Shown here: positions 18,265-25,913 of the stretch, piece after piece | Layout: every line of letters begins with the position of its first letter | How positions within the stretch are numbered: position 1 is the stretch's first letter | Assembly (NCBI RefSeq): GCF_016429285.1 | Contig: NZ_JAELUI010000001.1 | Coordinates: 1 to 64,000, forward strand | DNA: 64,000 nucleotides | Reading direction: 5' to 3' | DNA from: Ralstonia sp. ASV6 | Lineage (GTDB): Bacteria; Pseudomonadota; Gammaproteobacteria; Burkholderiales; Burkholderiaceae | Translations under genes and position numbers: made by a program | Notes under the pieces: generated by a model | The model's database searches: none | What the model was told of the DNA's origin: nothing | What the model saw: the letters and a program-made list of their open reading frames with translations, nothing else

Positions 18265-18783
18265 ATGCAGACTCAACTCACCAAATGGATCGGAATTGGC
18301 GCGACCGCAGTTGCGCTTTGCGCCTGTGCGTCGCTGGAGCCGGTGCAGACCGCGCAGAAGATGATCGGCCAACCGGAAAGCGCCGTGCGCACGGCCTTCG
18401 GCACACCCACCGAAACCTATCAGCTCGCGGGTGGCACGCAACGCTGGATCTATTCGAAGCAGCCCATGGGGCACGAGGTCTATGCAGCGGATTTCGACAG
18501 CGGCGGCAAACTCACCGGGTTTCGCCAGATGCTGACCGAAAAGGAAATCTATGAAGCGCGCCCGGGTGTGTGGACCAAGCACGATGTGGCCGAGCGCTTC
18601 GGCATGCCGCGCGAGCCGACGCAATACTACCCGCTCATGAAGCGCGAGGCGTGGTCATACCGGATGTACGTTGCCGGGTATCAGCAGGCACACTTCAACG
18701 CACTCTTTGACGACAACGGTGTGCTGGACCGCACGATGATTGTCGTCGACCCGCTCGGCGGCGACCACCAGAGCCGCAAGTAG
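18265..18783 (+). CDS. Small outer-membrane-type lipoprotein
   Basis: A 172-residue lipoprotein. A hydrophobic signal of about 18 residues ends in the lipobox LCAC, so the mature protein starts at the Cys of CASLEPVQ. The mature part begins with a SmpA/BamE-like stretch (AQKMIGQPESAVRTAFGTPTETYQLAGGTQRWIYSK). ATG 18265 is preferred to ATG 18259 because GGAGG at 18254-18258 lies 6 nt from it and almost touches the earlier one. Its function is unknown. Confidence 0.8.
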   Translation: MQTQLTKWIGIGATAVALCACASLEPVQTAQKMIGQPESAVRTAFGTPTETYQLAGGTQRWIYSKQPMGHEVYAADFDSGGKLTGFRQMLTEKEIYEARPGVWTKHDVAERFGMPREPTQYYPLMKREAWSYRMYVAGYQQAHFNALFDDNGVLDRTMIVVDPLGGDHQSRK

Positions 18784-18796
18784 TGCACACGATACT

Positions 18797-18823
18797 TCCG
18801 GCGGCGCATTGCACGCCGCCGGA
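18797..18823. terminator. Hairpin between convergent genes
   Basis: A 10-bp GC-rich perfect stem (TCCGGCGGCG with CGCCGCCGGA, loop of 7 nt) lies between the lipoprotein gene and the convergent cheV. It lacks a clear T-run in either direction, so it may work as a weak bidirectional terminator or as an mRNA 3' end stabiliser. Confidence 0.5.
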
Positions 18824-18842
18824 GTTGGCGAGCGGCTAACGA

Positions 18843-19787
18843 TCAGCCCAGCGCCGAAGCAATCGCCTGCGCCAGTTCGTTGGCTTCGAACTTGGCCACG
18901 TAGCCATTGGCACCGACGCGGCGCACGTGGTCCTCATTGGCTGAGCCGGACAGCGACGAATGGATCACCACCGGAATCGACTGGAATGCCGGCTCGGTCT
19001 TGATCTTGCGCGTAAGCGTGAAGCCATCCATCTCGGGCATTTCCAGATCGGTCAGCACGAGTGCGATCTTGTCTCGCACGGTCTTGCCTTCACGGGCCGC
19101 GTCACGTGCGATGTTCTGCAGCGTATCCCACGCTTCCTGGCCGCTCTTGGTCATCACGTACGGTGCGCCCATCGCCTCCAGCCCGTTGGCGATCAGCGAG
19201 CGCGCCAGGCCGGAATCGTCCGCCACCAGCAGCTTGGCACCCGGCGGCAGCTTGATCGGACGCTCATCGTTGTCCGGTGCCAGATCGGCACGGCGGGTCG
19301 GGAACACGTCGACCAGGATCTGCTCGACGTCGATCACTTGCGCCAAGCGCGAGTTGTCGGCATTGCCGTCCAGGCGCGCAAGGCTGGTGATGTTGCTGCT
19401 GCCCACGCTGGCCTCGGCCGGGAAGATCTGGCTCCACTCAAGGCGGACGATCTCGTCCACCTCTTCCACCGCAAAGCCCTGCGTGGAACGCGCGTATTCC
19501 GTAATCAGCAGGATGTTGGCATTGCCGTTCTTGGTGCCGATCACGCTGGCCAGGTCGATCACCGGGATGATCTGGCCGCGCACGTTCACCGCACCCAGGA
19601 TGTGGGCACCGGCATCCGCCACGTGCGTGACAGGCGGCATGACCATGATCTCGCGCACCTTGAACACGTTGATGCCGAACATCTCGCGCTGGTTGGAGCG
19701 CGCGGATTCGCCCAGGCGGAACAGCAACAGTTCAAAGCGGTTGTTGTTCGTCAGATTGGTCCGTTCATCGACTTCCAGTTGAGACAT
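18843..19787 (-). CDS. cheV: Chemotaxis coupling protein CheV
   Basis: A 314-residue CheV: an N-terminal CheW-like coupling domain (about 20-160, FELLLFRLGESARSNQREMFGINVFKVREIM and GAVNVRGQIIPVIDLASVIG) plus a C-terminal receiver domain (about 185-310) with the phosphorylatable Asp in LVLTDLEMPEMDGF. CheV couples chemoreceptors to CheA and adapts signalling by phosphorylation. ATG 19787 has GGGGGAAG upstream. No other chemotaxis genes are next to it. Confidence 0.92.
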   Translation of the reverse strand: MSQLEVDERTNLTNNNRFELLLFRLGESARSNQREMFGINVFKVREIMVMPPVTHVADAGAHILGAVNVRGQIIPVIDLASVIGTKNGNANILLITEYARSTQGFAVEEVDEIVRLEWSQIFPAEASVGSSNITSLARLDGNADNSRLAQVIDVEQILVDVFPTRRADLAPDNDERPIKLPPGAKLLVADDSGLARSLIANGLEAMGAPYVMTKSGQEAWDTLQNIARDAAREGKTVRDKIALVLTDLEMPEMDGFTLTRKIKTEPAFQSIPVVIHSSLSGSANEDHVRRVGANGYVAKFEANELAQAIASALG

Positions 19788-19901
19788 CGTCTTCCCCCGT
19801 TCAAGCACACGTTATGTGGCGGTAAACGGCACGCCGCTGACCAACTTGAAGGGATTTACGAATGTGAACGCCACGCCCTTCCAGCGTGGGGGCACTGCCG
19901 C

Positions 19902-20807
19902 CTAGGCAACCTTCACATGCGCGACCAGAAAGTCCAGAAACGCCCGCACACGCGCCGGCAAATGCGCGCCCTGACCGACATAAACCGCGTGAATATCTTC
20001 GGTTTCGCCAGGGTTGTACTCCTCTAGTACCGGCACGAGGCGCCCGGCATCAAGATCCGCCCGCACCTGAAACTCGGCCAGTCGCGCCAAACCAAGACCG
20101 GCCACGGCCACAGCGCGCAGGGCCTCGCCGTCGCTGATCTGCGTGTTGCCCTGCGGCATGACCTCGGTGCGGCGCCCCCGTTTCGTGAAAGGCCAGCCGT
20201 TGACCGCGCGCACGTAGCTGAACGCCAGGCAGTTGTGCTCGGCCAGGTCGGCCGGCGTGCGCGGCGTACCCATGCGCGCCAGGTAGTCAGGAGAGGCCAC
20301 GACCATCAGCCGCGTCTGCCCCAGCTTGCGCGCGACCAGGCGGGAGCTCTTCAGTGGCCCGCTGCGCAGTGCAACATCGGTGCGGTCTTCCAGCAGATCG
20401 ACCACCCGATCCGTCAGCGCAATGTCGAGCGACACCTGCGGATGGCACGCCAGAAATGCCGGCACGATCGGCAGCAGCAGATGCGTGCCCACCGGCACAT
20501 TGGAGTTGACACGCAAACGGCCCGACGGCTGCGCACCGGATGAAGCCTCGCGCTCTGCCTCGTCCAGATCCGCCAGCACCGCCACGCTGCGTTCATAGAA
20601 TGCCGCGCCTTCCGGCGTGAGCTGGAAGCGCCGCGTTGAGCGATTCACCAATCGTGCACCAAGCCGTGCCTCCAACCGCGCCACCAGCTTGCTCACCGCC
20701 GACGGCGTCATCCGACACGCCCGCGCCGCCGCCGAAAACCCGCCCTGCTCCACCACCCGCACGAAGACTTCCATCTCGCCAAAGCGATTGACATCAAGCC
20801 GCGACAT
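19902..20807 (-). CDS. LysR-family regulator of the adjacent MFS gene
   Basis: A 301-residue LysR-type regulator. The N-terminal helix-turn-helix is EMEVFVRVVEQGGFSAAARACRMTPSAVSKLVARLEARLG, followed by the effector domain (GRLRVNSNVPVGTHLLLPIVPAFLACHP). It is divergent from the MFS exporter at 20920 with about 110 bp between, so it is its likely regulator. Confidence 0.87.
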   Translation of the reverse strand: MSRLDVNRFGEMEVFVRVVEQGGFSAAARACRMTPSAVSKLVARLEARLGARLVNRSTRRFQLTPEGAAFYERSVAVLADLDEAEREASSGAQPSGRLRVNSNVPVGTHLLLPIVPAFLACHPQVSLDIALTDRVVDLLEDRTDVALRSGPLKSSRLVARKLGQTRLMVVASPDYLARMGTPRTPADLAEHNCLAFSYVRAVNGWPFTKRGRRTEVMPQGNTQISDGEALRAVAVAGLGLARLAEFQVRADLDAGRLVPVLEEYNPGETEDIHAVYVGQGAHLPARVRAFLDFLVAHVKVA

Positions 20808-20919
20808 TGTGATTTCAATTCATAGATGTTGTGCTTCCAGGCAGTCTATCGCACAAGACTCAGCATCGACATACTTGCCCGAATTCCGCCACTGAAGCCA
20901 GCTTTGAGGACATAGGACC

Positions 20920-22101
20920 ATGCCTGTCGCTTTACTCGCCCTGACCGCCGGTGCATTCGGCATCGGCGTGACTGAATTCGTTTTGATGGGGTTGCTGCTG
21001 GAGGCCAGCGCAGACCTGCACGTCAGCGTCGCACAGGCCGGCTTGCTGATTTCCGGCTACGCGTTCGGTGTCGTACTGGGTGCTCCGGTACTGACAGCGC
21101 TCACGGCGCGCTGGCCACGCAAGGCCGTGCTGCTGGGGCTGATGGTCATCTTCACGGTGGGCAACGCGGCTTGTGCGCTGGCGCCCAACTACGCCCTGCT
21201 GATGACCGCCCGCGTGCTGACCGCATTTGCACACGGTACGTTCTTCGGTGTCGGCTCGGTGGTCGCCACCGGTCTGGTGCCGCCCAACCGCCGCGCCTCT
21301 GCCATCGCCATCATGTTCACGGGGCTGACGGTGGCGTCCATCCTTGGCGTGCCGCTGGGCACGTGGCTCGGCCAGGCGTATGGCTGGCGCGCCGCGTTCT
21401 GGGCCATCGTGGCCGTTGGTGTGGTGGCGCTGGCCGTCATCGCCCGCTTCGTACCGAACGAACCCGCCCCGCAGGATGCCGGCGACTGGCGCCAGGACAT
21501 GCGTGTGCTGATGCGCGGCCCCGTGCTGCTCGGGCTGTTGACCACGGTGCTCGGCTATGCCGGTGTGTTTGCGGTGTTCACCTACATCGCCCCGCTCATG
21601 ATCGAGGTAACGGGCTATACCAGCGCGGCCGTCTCGCCGGTGATGCTCGTGTTTGGCGGCGGGCTCATCGCCGGCAACCTGGTGGGCGGTCGGCTGGCAG
21701 ACCGCCACCTGCGCGGCACGCTCATCGGCACCCTCGTTGCCCTGGCCGTGACGCTCGCGCTGATGACGTTTGCCGTGCACGACAAGGTGTGGGCCGTGGT
21801 GTTCGTGGCGCTACTGGGCGCCGTGGCCTTCTCCACCGTACCGCCGCTGCAGATGTGGGTGCTGGAGAAGGCGCAAGGTGCCGGCCAGAGCATTGCGTCG
21901 AGCTTCAACATCGCGGCGTTCAACCTGGGGAATGCGCTCGGTGCGTGGGTTGGCGGCGTGGTCATCTCACATGGCCCGGGGCTGACCGCCCTGCCTTGGG
22001 TCGCCGCCCTGGCCCCCGTCGGTGCGCTGCTCCTCATCGCCATCGGCCTGCGCCTGCATGGCACTGAAGATGCCACAACGCAGCGCCCGCAAACCGTCTG
22101 A
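20920..22101 (+). CDS. DHA1-type MFS exporter (AraJ-like)
   Basis: A 393-residue 12-helix major facilitator protein of the DHA1 group, similar in pattern to AraJ/YdhP-type sugar or drug exporters: LALTAGAFGIGVTEFVLMGLLLEASADLHVSVAQAGLLISGYAFGVVLGAPVLTAL. It is divergent from a LysR regulator and followed 27 bp later by an SDR-type reductase, probably in the same transcript. Confidence 0.87.
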   Translation: MPVALLALTAGAFGIGVTEFVLMGLLLEASADLHVSVAQAGLLISGYAFGVVLGAPVLTALTARWPRKAVLLGLMVIFTVGNAACALAPNYALLMTARVLTAFAHGTFFGVGSVVATGLVPPNRRASAIAIMFTGLTVASILGVPLGTWLGQAYGWRAAFWAIVAVGVVALAVIARFVPNEPAPQDAGDWRQDMRVLMRGPVLLGLLTTVLGYAGVFAVFTYIAPLMIEVTGYTSAAVSPVMLVFGGGLIAGNLVGGRLADRHLRGTLIGTLVALAVTLALMTFAVHDKVWAVVFVALLGAVAFSTVPPLQMWVLEKAQGAGQSIASSFNIAAFNLGNALGAWVGGVVISHGPGLTALPWVAALAPVGALLLIAIGLRLHGTEDATTQRPQTV

Positions 22102-22128
22102 TCAAACATCGCACCACCGCACACCATC

Positions 22129-23190
22129 ATGACTGCACACCACAAAGTCGCGCTCGTCGTCGGCGCCCAAGGCGTGATCGGCCGCAACCTGATCGACCAC
22201 CTTGCCACGCTGAACGACTGGCACATCGTCGGCCTGTCGCGACGCGGCGGTGAGTCGACCGAGCGTGTGCACCACATCGCCGTCGACCTGCTCGATGCGG
22301 CCGGCGCCCGCACCAAGCTCGGTGCGCTCAGCAACGTCACACACATTTTCTACGCCGCCTACCAGGACCGCCCGACCTGGGCCGAACTCGTGCCGCCCAA
22401 CCTCACCATGCTGACCAACGTGGTCGACGCCATGGAAGCCACGGCGCCACACCTCGCGCACATCAGCCTGATGCAGGGCTACAAGGTCTACGGCGGCCAC
22501 CTGGGGCCCTTCAAGACCCCGGCACGCGAAACCGATGCGCACTTCATGCCGCCCGAATTCATGTTCGACCAGCAGACCTTTCTGGAAGCACGCCAGCATA
22601 GCAAGGTGTGGACATGGTCGGCCATCCGCCCAGCGGTGGTCGGCGGCTTTGCGCTGGGCAACCCGATGAACCTGGCCGTGGCCATTGCCATGTACGCGTC
22701 GATATCGAAAGAGCTGGGCCTGCCCCTGCGCTTTCCCGGCAAACCCGGCGCGTACGACCACCTGCTTGAGATGACTGATGCCGGCTTGCTCGCCCGCGCC
22801 ACCGTGTGGGCCGCGACCGCGCCGCGCTGTGCCAATCAGGCCTTCAACATCAACAACGGTGATCTGTTCCGCTGGAGCGAAATGTGGCCCAAGATCGCGC
22901 GCTATTTTGATCTGGAAGTCGCCCCGCCGCTGCACCTATCGCTCGACACCGTCATGGCCGACAAGGAACCGCTGTGGCAAAGCATAATCGCGAGGCATGG
23001 GTTGACTGACACGCCGTATTGCGACGTGTCTTCGTGGCGCTTTGCCGACTTCGTGTTCTCGTGGGACTACGACATGTTTGGCGACGGCTCCAAGGCACGC
23101 CGTTTCGGCTTTCATGAATACGTGGAGACGGAAGCGATGTTCATGCGCATCTTCGACGACTTGCGGCGGCGCAAGATCATTCCGGGCTAG
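22129..23190 (+). CDS. SDR-family (PRISE-like) NAD(P)-dependent reductase
   Basis: A 353-residue extended short-chain dehydrogenase. The Rossmann start is VALVVGAQGVIGRNLIDHL with a GxxGxxG-type glycine pattern; LSRRGGES is the NADP-type arginine-containing turn. SLMQGYKVYGGHLG carries the YxxxK-like region, here as GYKVYGG, as in plant progesterone 5-beta-reductase/iridoid-synthase (PRISE) relatives. The substrate is not predictable. This is the last gene with clearly chromosomal character before the accessory region. Confidence 0.83.
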   Translation: MTAHHKVALVVGAQGVIGRNLIDHLATLNDWHIVGLSRRGGESTERVHHIAVDLLDAAGARTKLGALSNVTHIFYAAYQDRPTWAELVPPNLTMLTNVVDAMEATAPHLAHISLMQGYKVYGGHLGPFKTPARETDAHFMPPEFMFDQQTFLEARQHSKVWTWSAIRPAVVGGFALGNPMNLAVAIAMYASISKELGLPLRFPGKPGAYDHLLEMTDAGLLARATVWAATAPRCANQAFNINNGDLFRWSEMWPKIARYFDLEVAPPLHLSLDTVMADKEPLWQSIIARHGLTDTPYCDVSSWRFADFVFSWDYDMFGDGSKARRFGFHEYVETEAMFMRIFDDLRRRKIIPG

Positions 23191-23288
23191 AGCGTCCGGA
23201 TGCCTCGGCCGCCCCGATCGACTGACCGATTGGGCTAGGGAAATGTCCCGACTCGGGTTTCCTCAGGAAGGGTCGATATAGTAAGGGC

Positions 23289-23365
23289 GGGACGGTAGCT
23301 CATGGGTCGAGCAGCGACGGTTTACCGACGCAGGCAGGCAGGTTCAAGTCCTGTACGTCCCACCA
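23289..23365 (+). tRNA. tRNA-like sequence, probably degenerate
   Basis: A 77-nt segment ends in an encoded CCA (23363-23365). A canonical T-arm, GCAGG/TTCAAGT/CCTGT, lies at 23338-23354. The acceptor GGGACGG at 23289-23295 pairs with ACGTCCC at 23355-23361 except at the seventh base pair. A GCTC/GAGC D-stem follows, but its loop is only 7 nt. The anticodon arm is defective: GCGAC/GACGC leaves an A-A mismatch and an 8-nt loop containing TTTA, so a TTA reading would recognise a stop codon. It may be a tRNA pseudogene or an unusual tRNA used as an integration target. It lies just upstream of the tniQ end of the Tn7-like module. Confidence 0.4.
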
Positions 23366-23530
23366 CTTCTTCGACAATGCCGCGCTTCTAGCGGAGTGTG
23401 CCGTTAAGCATAAAGTGGCCATCTGGACAGGTTATTGTTGTTTACCCGTTGGGACACGTTATGTTTTATCGAAAACCGGTGTTAGCCTGAGCGGTTTTTC
23501 CCGCTCGCGGCAGGAACAGCAGACGCAAAA

Positions 23531-23552
23531 AAGCCGACCAAGTGGTCGGCTT
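23531..23552. terminator. Bidirectional intrinsic terminator downstream of tniQ
   Basis: A perfect stem, AAGCCGACCA with TGGTCGGCTT and a 2-nt centre, is flanked by an A-run on the left (from 23527) and a T-run on the right. It can therefore stop transcripts from either side. It lies 20 bp beyond the tniQ stop codon. Confidence 0.8.
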
Positions 23553-23571
23553 TTTCTTTGGTTCGAGATGG

Positions 23572-24867
23572 TCAGCCCGCCTCGTTACGCTCTCTCGCGC
23601 CCTGAATGAGGCTAATAACGTTGCGCACTTTCCCGATGACCTCTGGGGGGACCCGCTCTCTCACCTCTCGGAGATTGATTGCCTTGCCTTGACCGGCGAT
23701 GTCCTGGCAGGCAACCTCGATGGCCTCACATGCATTCGCAACACTTTGCTCTCCGCGGCGCCGCATATATTGCCGCCAGCGCTCGGCCAGGATGCGAGCC
23801 TCCTTGTTCGCGCTCTGATAGAGTAAGCGCACGTCGACATCTAGGCATCGCGCTGCCTCAGCCACGCTCACGGGAACCAACAACTTCCCCATGGCCGTCA
23901 GTTCTGCGCGTATCTGCGCCCAGTCCAGTTCTCTTCGAGCTGCCCGCTCCCCTGGGCGTGGAAACAGGAAGGTCAATTGGTGAACTTCAGTTGTGGGCGA
24001 CCAGTTAGCCAAGTCACCAGCCAACAATTTGGCAAGCGATAGTCCGGTCTGCGAAGCAATACGAAGATGGGCGGGCAAAGCAGGAATGCCGCCATCTTTC
24101 AGCCAATGGTGCACCGTGCCCTTGCTCAGTCCGATTCGCCGCGCAAACGCAGCGCTCTTGCCATGGTCCAGTCGAGCAACCAGTTCGCGCAGACCTTCAT
24201 GTAGAGATTCCCGAGCCGGCACAGCCTGAAGCGTTGCTTGTGCCGCGAGCATGTCGCCGACTTGGGACGCTTTCCAGGTCTCCTCCGGGGTGGCGGGCAT
24301 GGGATGTTCAACATCACCAAGAAACGCTCCACAATGCGCACACCATCCGGGTACGACATAGGCAAACCTATGCCGCGCATCTGTCCGTCCACAGTCAGGA
24401 CAAACGTGGACCAACTGCGCTCGGTGTCGCGGGCACGCTGTCACGCAGCCAATGTCCCACGCCAACCGCAGATACGGCGAGCGACCTGCAGCTTGGTCCT
24501 CAGCGAAACATTGCGGGCACCAACGCGCCGACATGGTCGTCAAGCTCTGTTGAGCAACAACATCGGCCCATGGAAGCAGCGTCAGCTGGTCCAGTTGTTC
24601 AACACTTGTCAGTGCCGAGAGCGCACCCGACCAATTCCTCGCTGCTTCACCATTGCCATTAAGGTGGAGGCGCTTCCAGTTGTAGTTGTCACAGAGCTCC
24701 CAACCGACAGTCTTTGCAATCTTGCGCGATAGTTCCGTCACTGACACCGCGTGCGACACGGCAAGCCGGCAGAGATAGCTCAACAGGCTTTCAACGCCGG
24801 GGGTCCCCACACCGTTGGGCGCAAGCGCGTGCAAGACCGAGCGTGGATTCGACAACTGTGTGCTCAC
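23572..24867 (-). CDS. tniQ: TniQ-family target-selection protein
   Basis: A 431-residue TniQ/TnsD-like protein that recognises the target site and recruits TnsC in Tn7-like transposons. The N-terminal TniQ domain (ALAPNGVGTPGVESLLSYLCRLAVSHAVSV) is followed by two zinc-binding clusters, CPQC/CPRH and CPDC/CAHC at about residues 110-185. Next comes a helix-turn-helix region with ARRIGLSKGTVHHWLKDGG at about 245. Such DNA-binding extensions are typical of TnsD-type proteins that home to a fixed site. The GTG start overlaps the tnsC stop (GTGA, 24864-24867). The tRNA-like sequence 200 bp downstream is a natural candidate for the homing site, which is inference. Confidence 0.9.
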   Translation of the reverse strand: MSTQLSNPRSVLHALAPNGVGTPGVESLLSYLCRLAVSHAVSVTELSRKIAKTVGWELCDNYNWKRLHLNGNGEAARNWSGALSALTSVEQLDQLTLLPWADVVAQQSLTTMSARWCPQCFAEDQAAGRSPYLRLAWDIGCVTACPRHRAQLVHVCPDCGRTDARHRFAYVVPGWCAHCGAFLGDVEHPMPATPEETWKASQVGDMLAAQATLQAVPARESLHEGLRELVARLDHGKSAAFARRIGLSKGTVHHWLKDGGIPALPAHLRIASQTGLSLAKLLAGDLANWSPTTEVHQLTFLFPRPGERAARRELDWAQIRAELTAMGKLLVPVSVAEAARCLDVDVRLLYQSANKEARILAERWRQYMRRRGEQSVANACEAIEVACQDIAGQGKAINLREVRERVPPEVIGKVRNVISLIQGARERNEAG

Positions 24868-25904
24868 GCGGCGCTCCTGCTGTGACCTGCACCAGAACGC
24901 TGCGGTTTAAACATAACCCGCGTGAGGCTCGGACCGATAGCGGTCTCGCCATCGATGATTTCCTCGAGGATGCGCGTGCGCTGAGCCTCATTGAGGAGTG
25001 CCCGCTTCAGGGCGTCGATAGTCCAGGCTCCGCCTGCTTCTGCAAGTCTGGCCGCTCGGGTCAACACGCTGCTTAACGTCCCCACACATCCGAGCGTGTT
25101 CTCATGGAGTTCCTTGGTGTAGCCAGTCAATTGCCCCCCCCAAAGGTGCGGCAGCGCCTTCTCGAACGAGCGAACACAGGCTTCAAAGGAACGAACGTCT
25201 TCCCCTCGGTCACTTCGATAGCGCTCGAAATGCAGCACATGGGTGCGCCGAGCGAGCTGCCCCGACAGGGACACCAGCTGGTACAGGTCATACGAGCCGA
25301 CCATGACCATCTGGGTGCCACACTGATTGACCAGCGACTTCAGTGTGTCCAGTTGAATCTCGAGCTTGTTGTTACTGCGCGTCTGGCGAATGATGTGGGC
25401 CGCCTCGTCAATGACGACAAACTGCACCTGCCGCTCACGCAGTCCCCGTTCGACCGCTGTACGCAGCGCTGCGAGACTGTTGCCACTTGCACCCCGAGGA
25501 CGCACCATCCTTCCGGATTGGGCGTCAACGCCATATGCGACCTTCGGCGAGTCGAGGTCATCACCGAGCTGCGCAAGGATGCGCTGATAGAACAGTCGCC
25601 ATGAAAAATCGTGCTCGCCCGATGCGGGGGCTTCAACATAAATTGCGGGAACCACACCGGCGTTCGATTCCATCTCGACGCGAGTCCGGTCCAATGTCTC
25701 ATGGACCATATGCTTCGCCAAAGTTGTTTTACCTGCCCCCGTAGGCCCACATACCAGCAGGATGCTGTCCTGGCTGCCCGGATAAATCAGCGTATCAAGC
25801 TCAGCCATCACCTCCATGACACGAGTATGTTTGATACGCTTGGCCAGCAATACGCTGGAGGAAGACTGAACTGGCGACAGTGCAGAAGAGTTCTGTTGCG
25901 ACAT
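24864..25904 (-). CDS. tnsC: TnsC-type AAA+ transposition regulator
   Basis: A 346-residue AAA+ ATPase (TniB/TnsC group) that links the target selector to the transposase by assembling on DNA with ATP. Walker A is GPTGAGKTT at about residues 50-58 and Walker B is FVVIDEAAHI at about 158-167. A sensor/arginine-finger region follows (QMVMVGSYDLYQL and ARRTHVLHFERYRSDRG). The start lies 7 bp after the tnsAB stop and the end overlaps tniQ, so all three genes are cotranscribed. Confidence 0.92.
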   Translation of the reverse strand: MSQQNSSALSPVQSSSSVLLAKRIKHTRVMEVMAELDTLIYPGSQDSILLVCGPTGAGKTTLAKHMVHETLDRTRVEMESNAGVVPAIYVEAPASGEHDFSWRLFYQRILAQLGDDLDSPKVAYGVDAQSGRMVRPRGASGNSLAALRTAVERGLRERQVQFVVIDEAAHIIRQTRSNNKLEIQLDTLKSLVNQCGTQMVMVGSYDLYQLVSLSGQLARRTHVLHFERYRSDRGEDVRSFEACVRSFEKALPHLWGGQLTGYTKELHENTLGCVGTLSSVLTRAARLAEAGGAWTIDALKRALLNEAQRTRILEEIIDGETAIGPSLTRVMFKPQRSGAGHSRSAA

Positions 25905-25913
25905 AGGGTTGTC

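Noticed and set aside
23397-23490. TGTGCCGTTAAG and neighbouring CGTTA-type repeats as transposon end and TnsB sites
   Set aside because: Plausible as the left end but no matching inverted copy or target duplication could be found downstream, so it is not listed as a feature.
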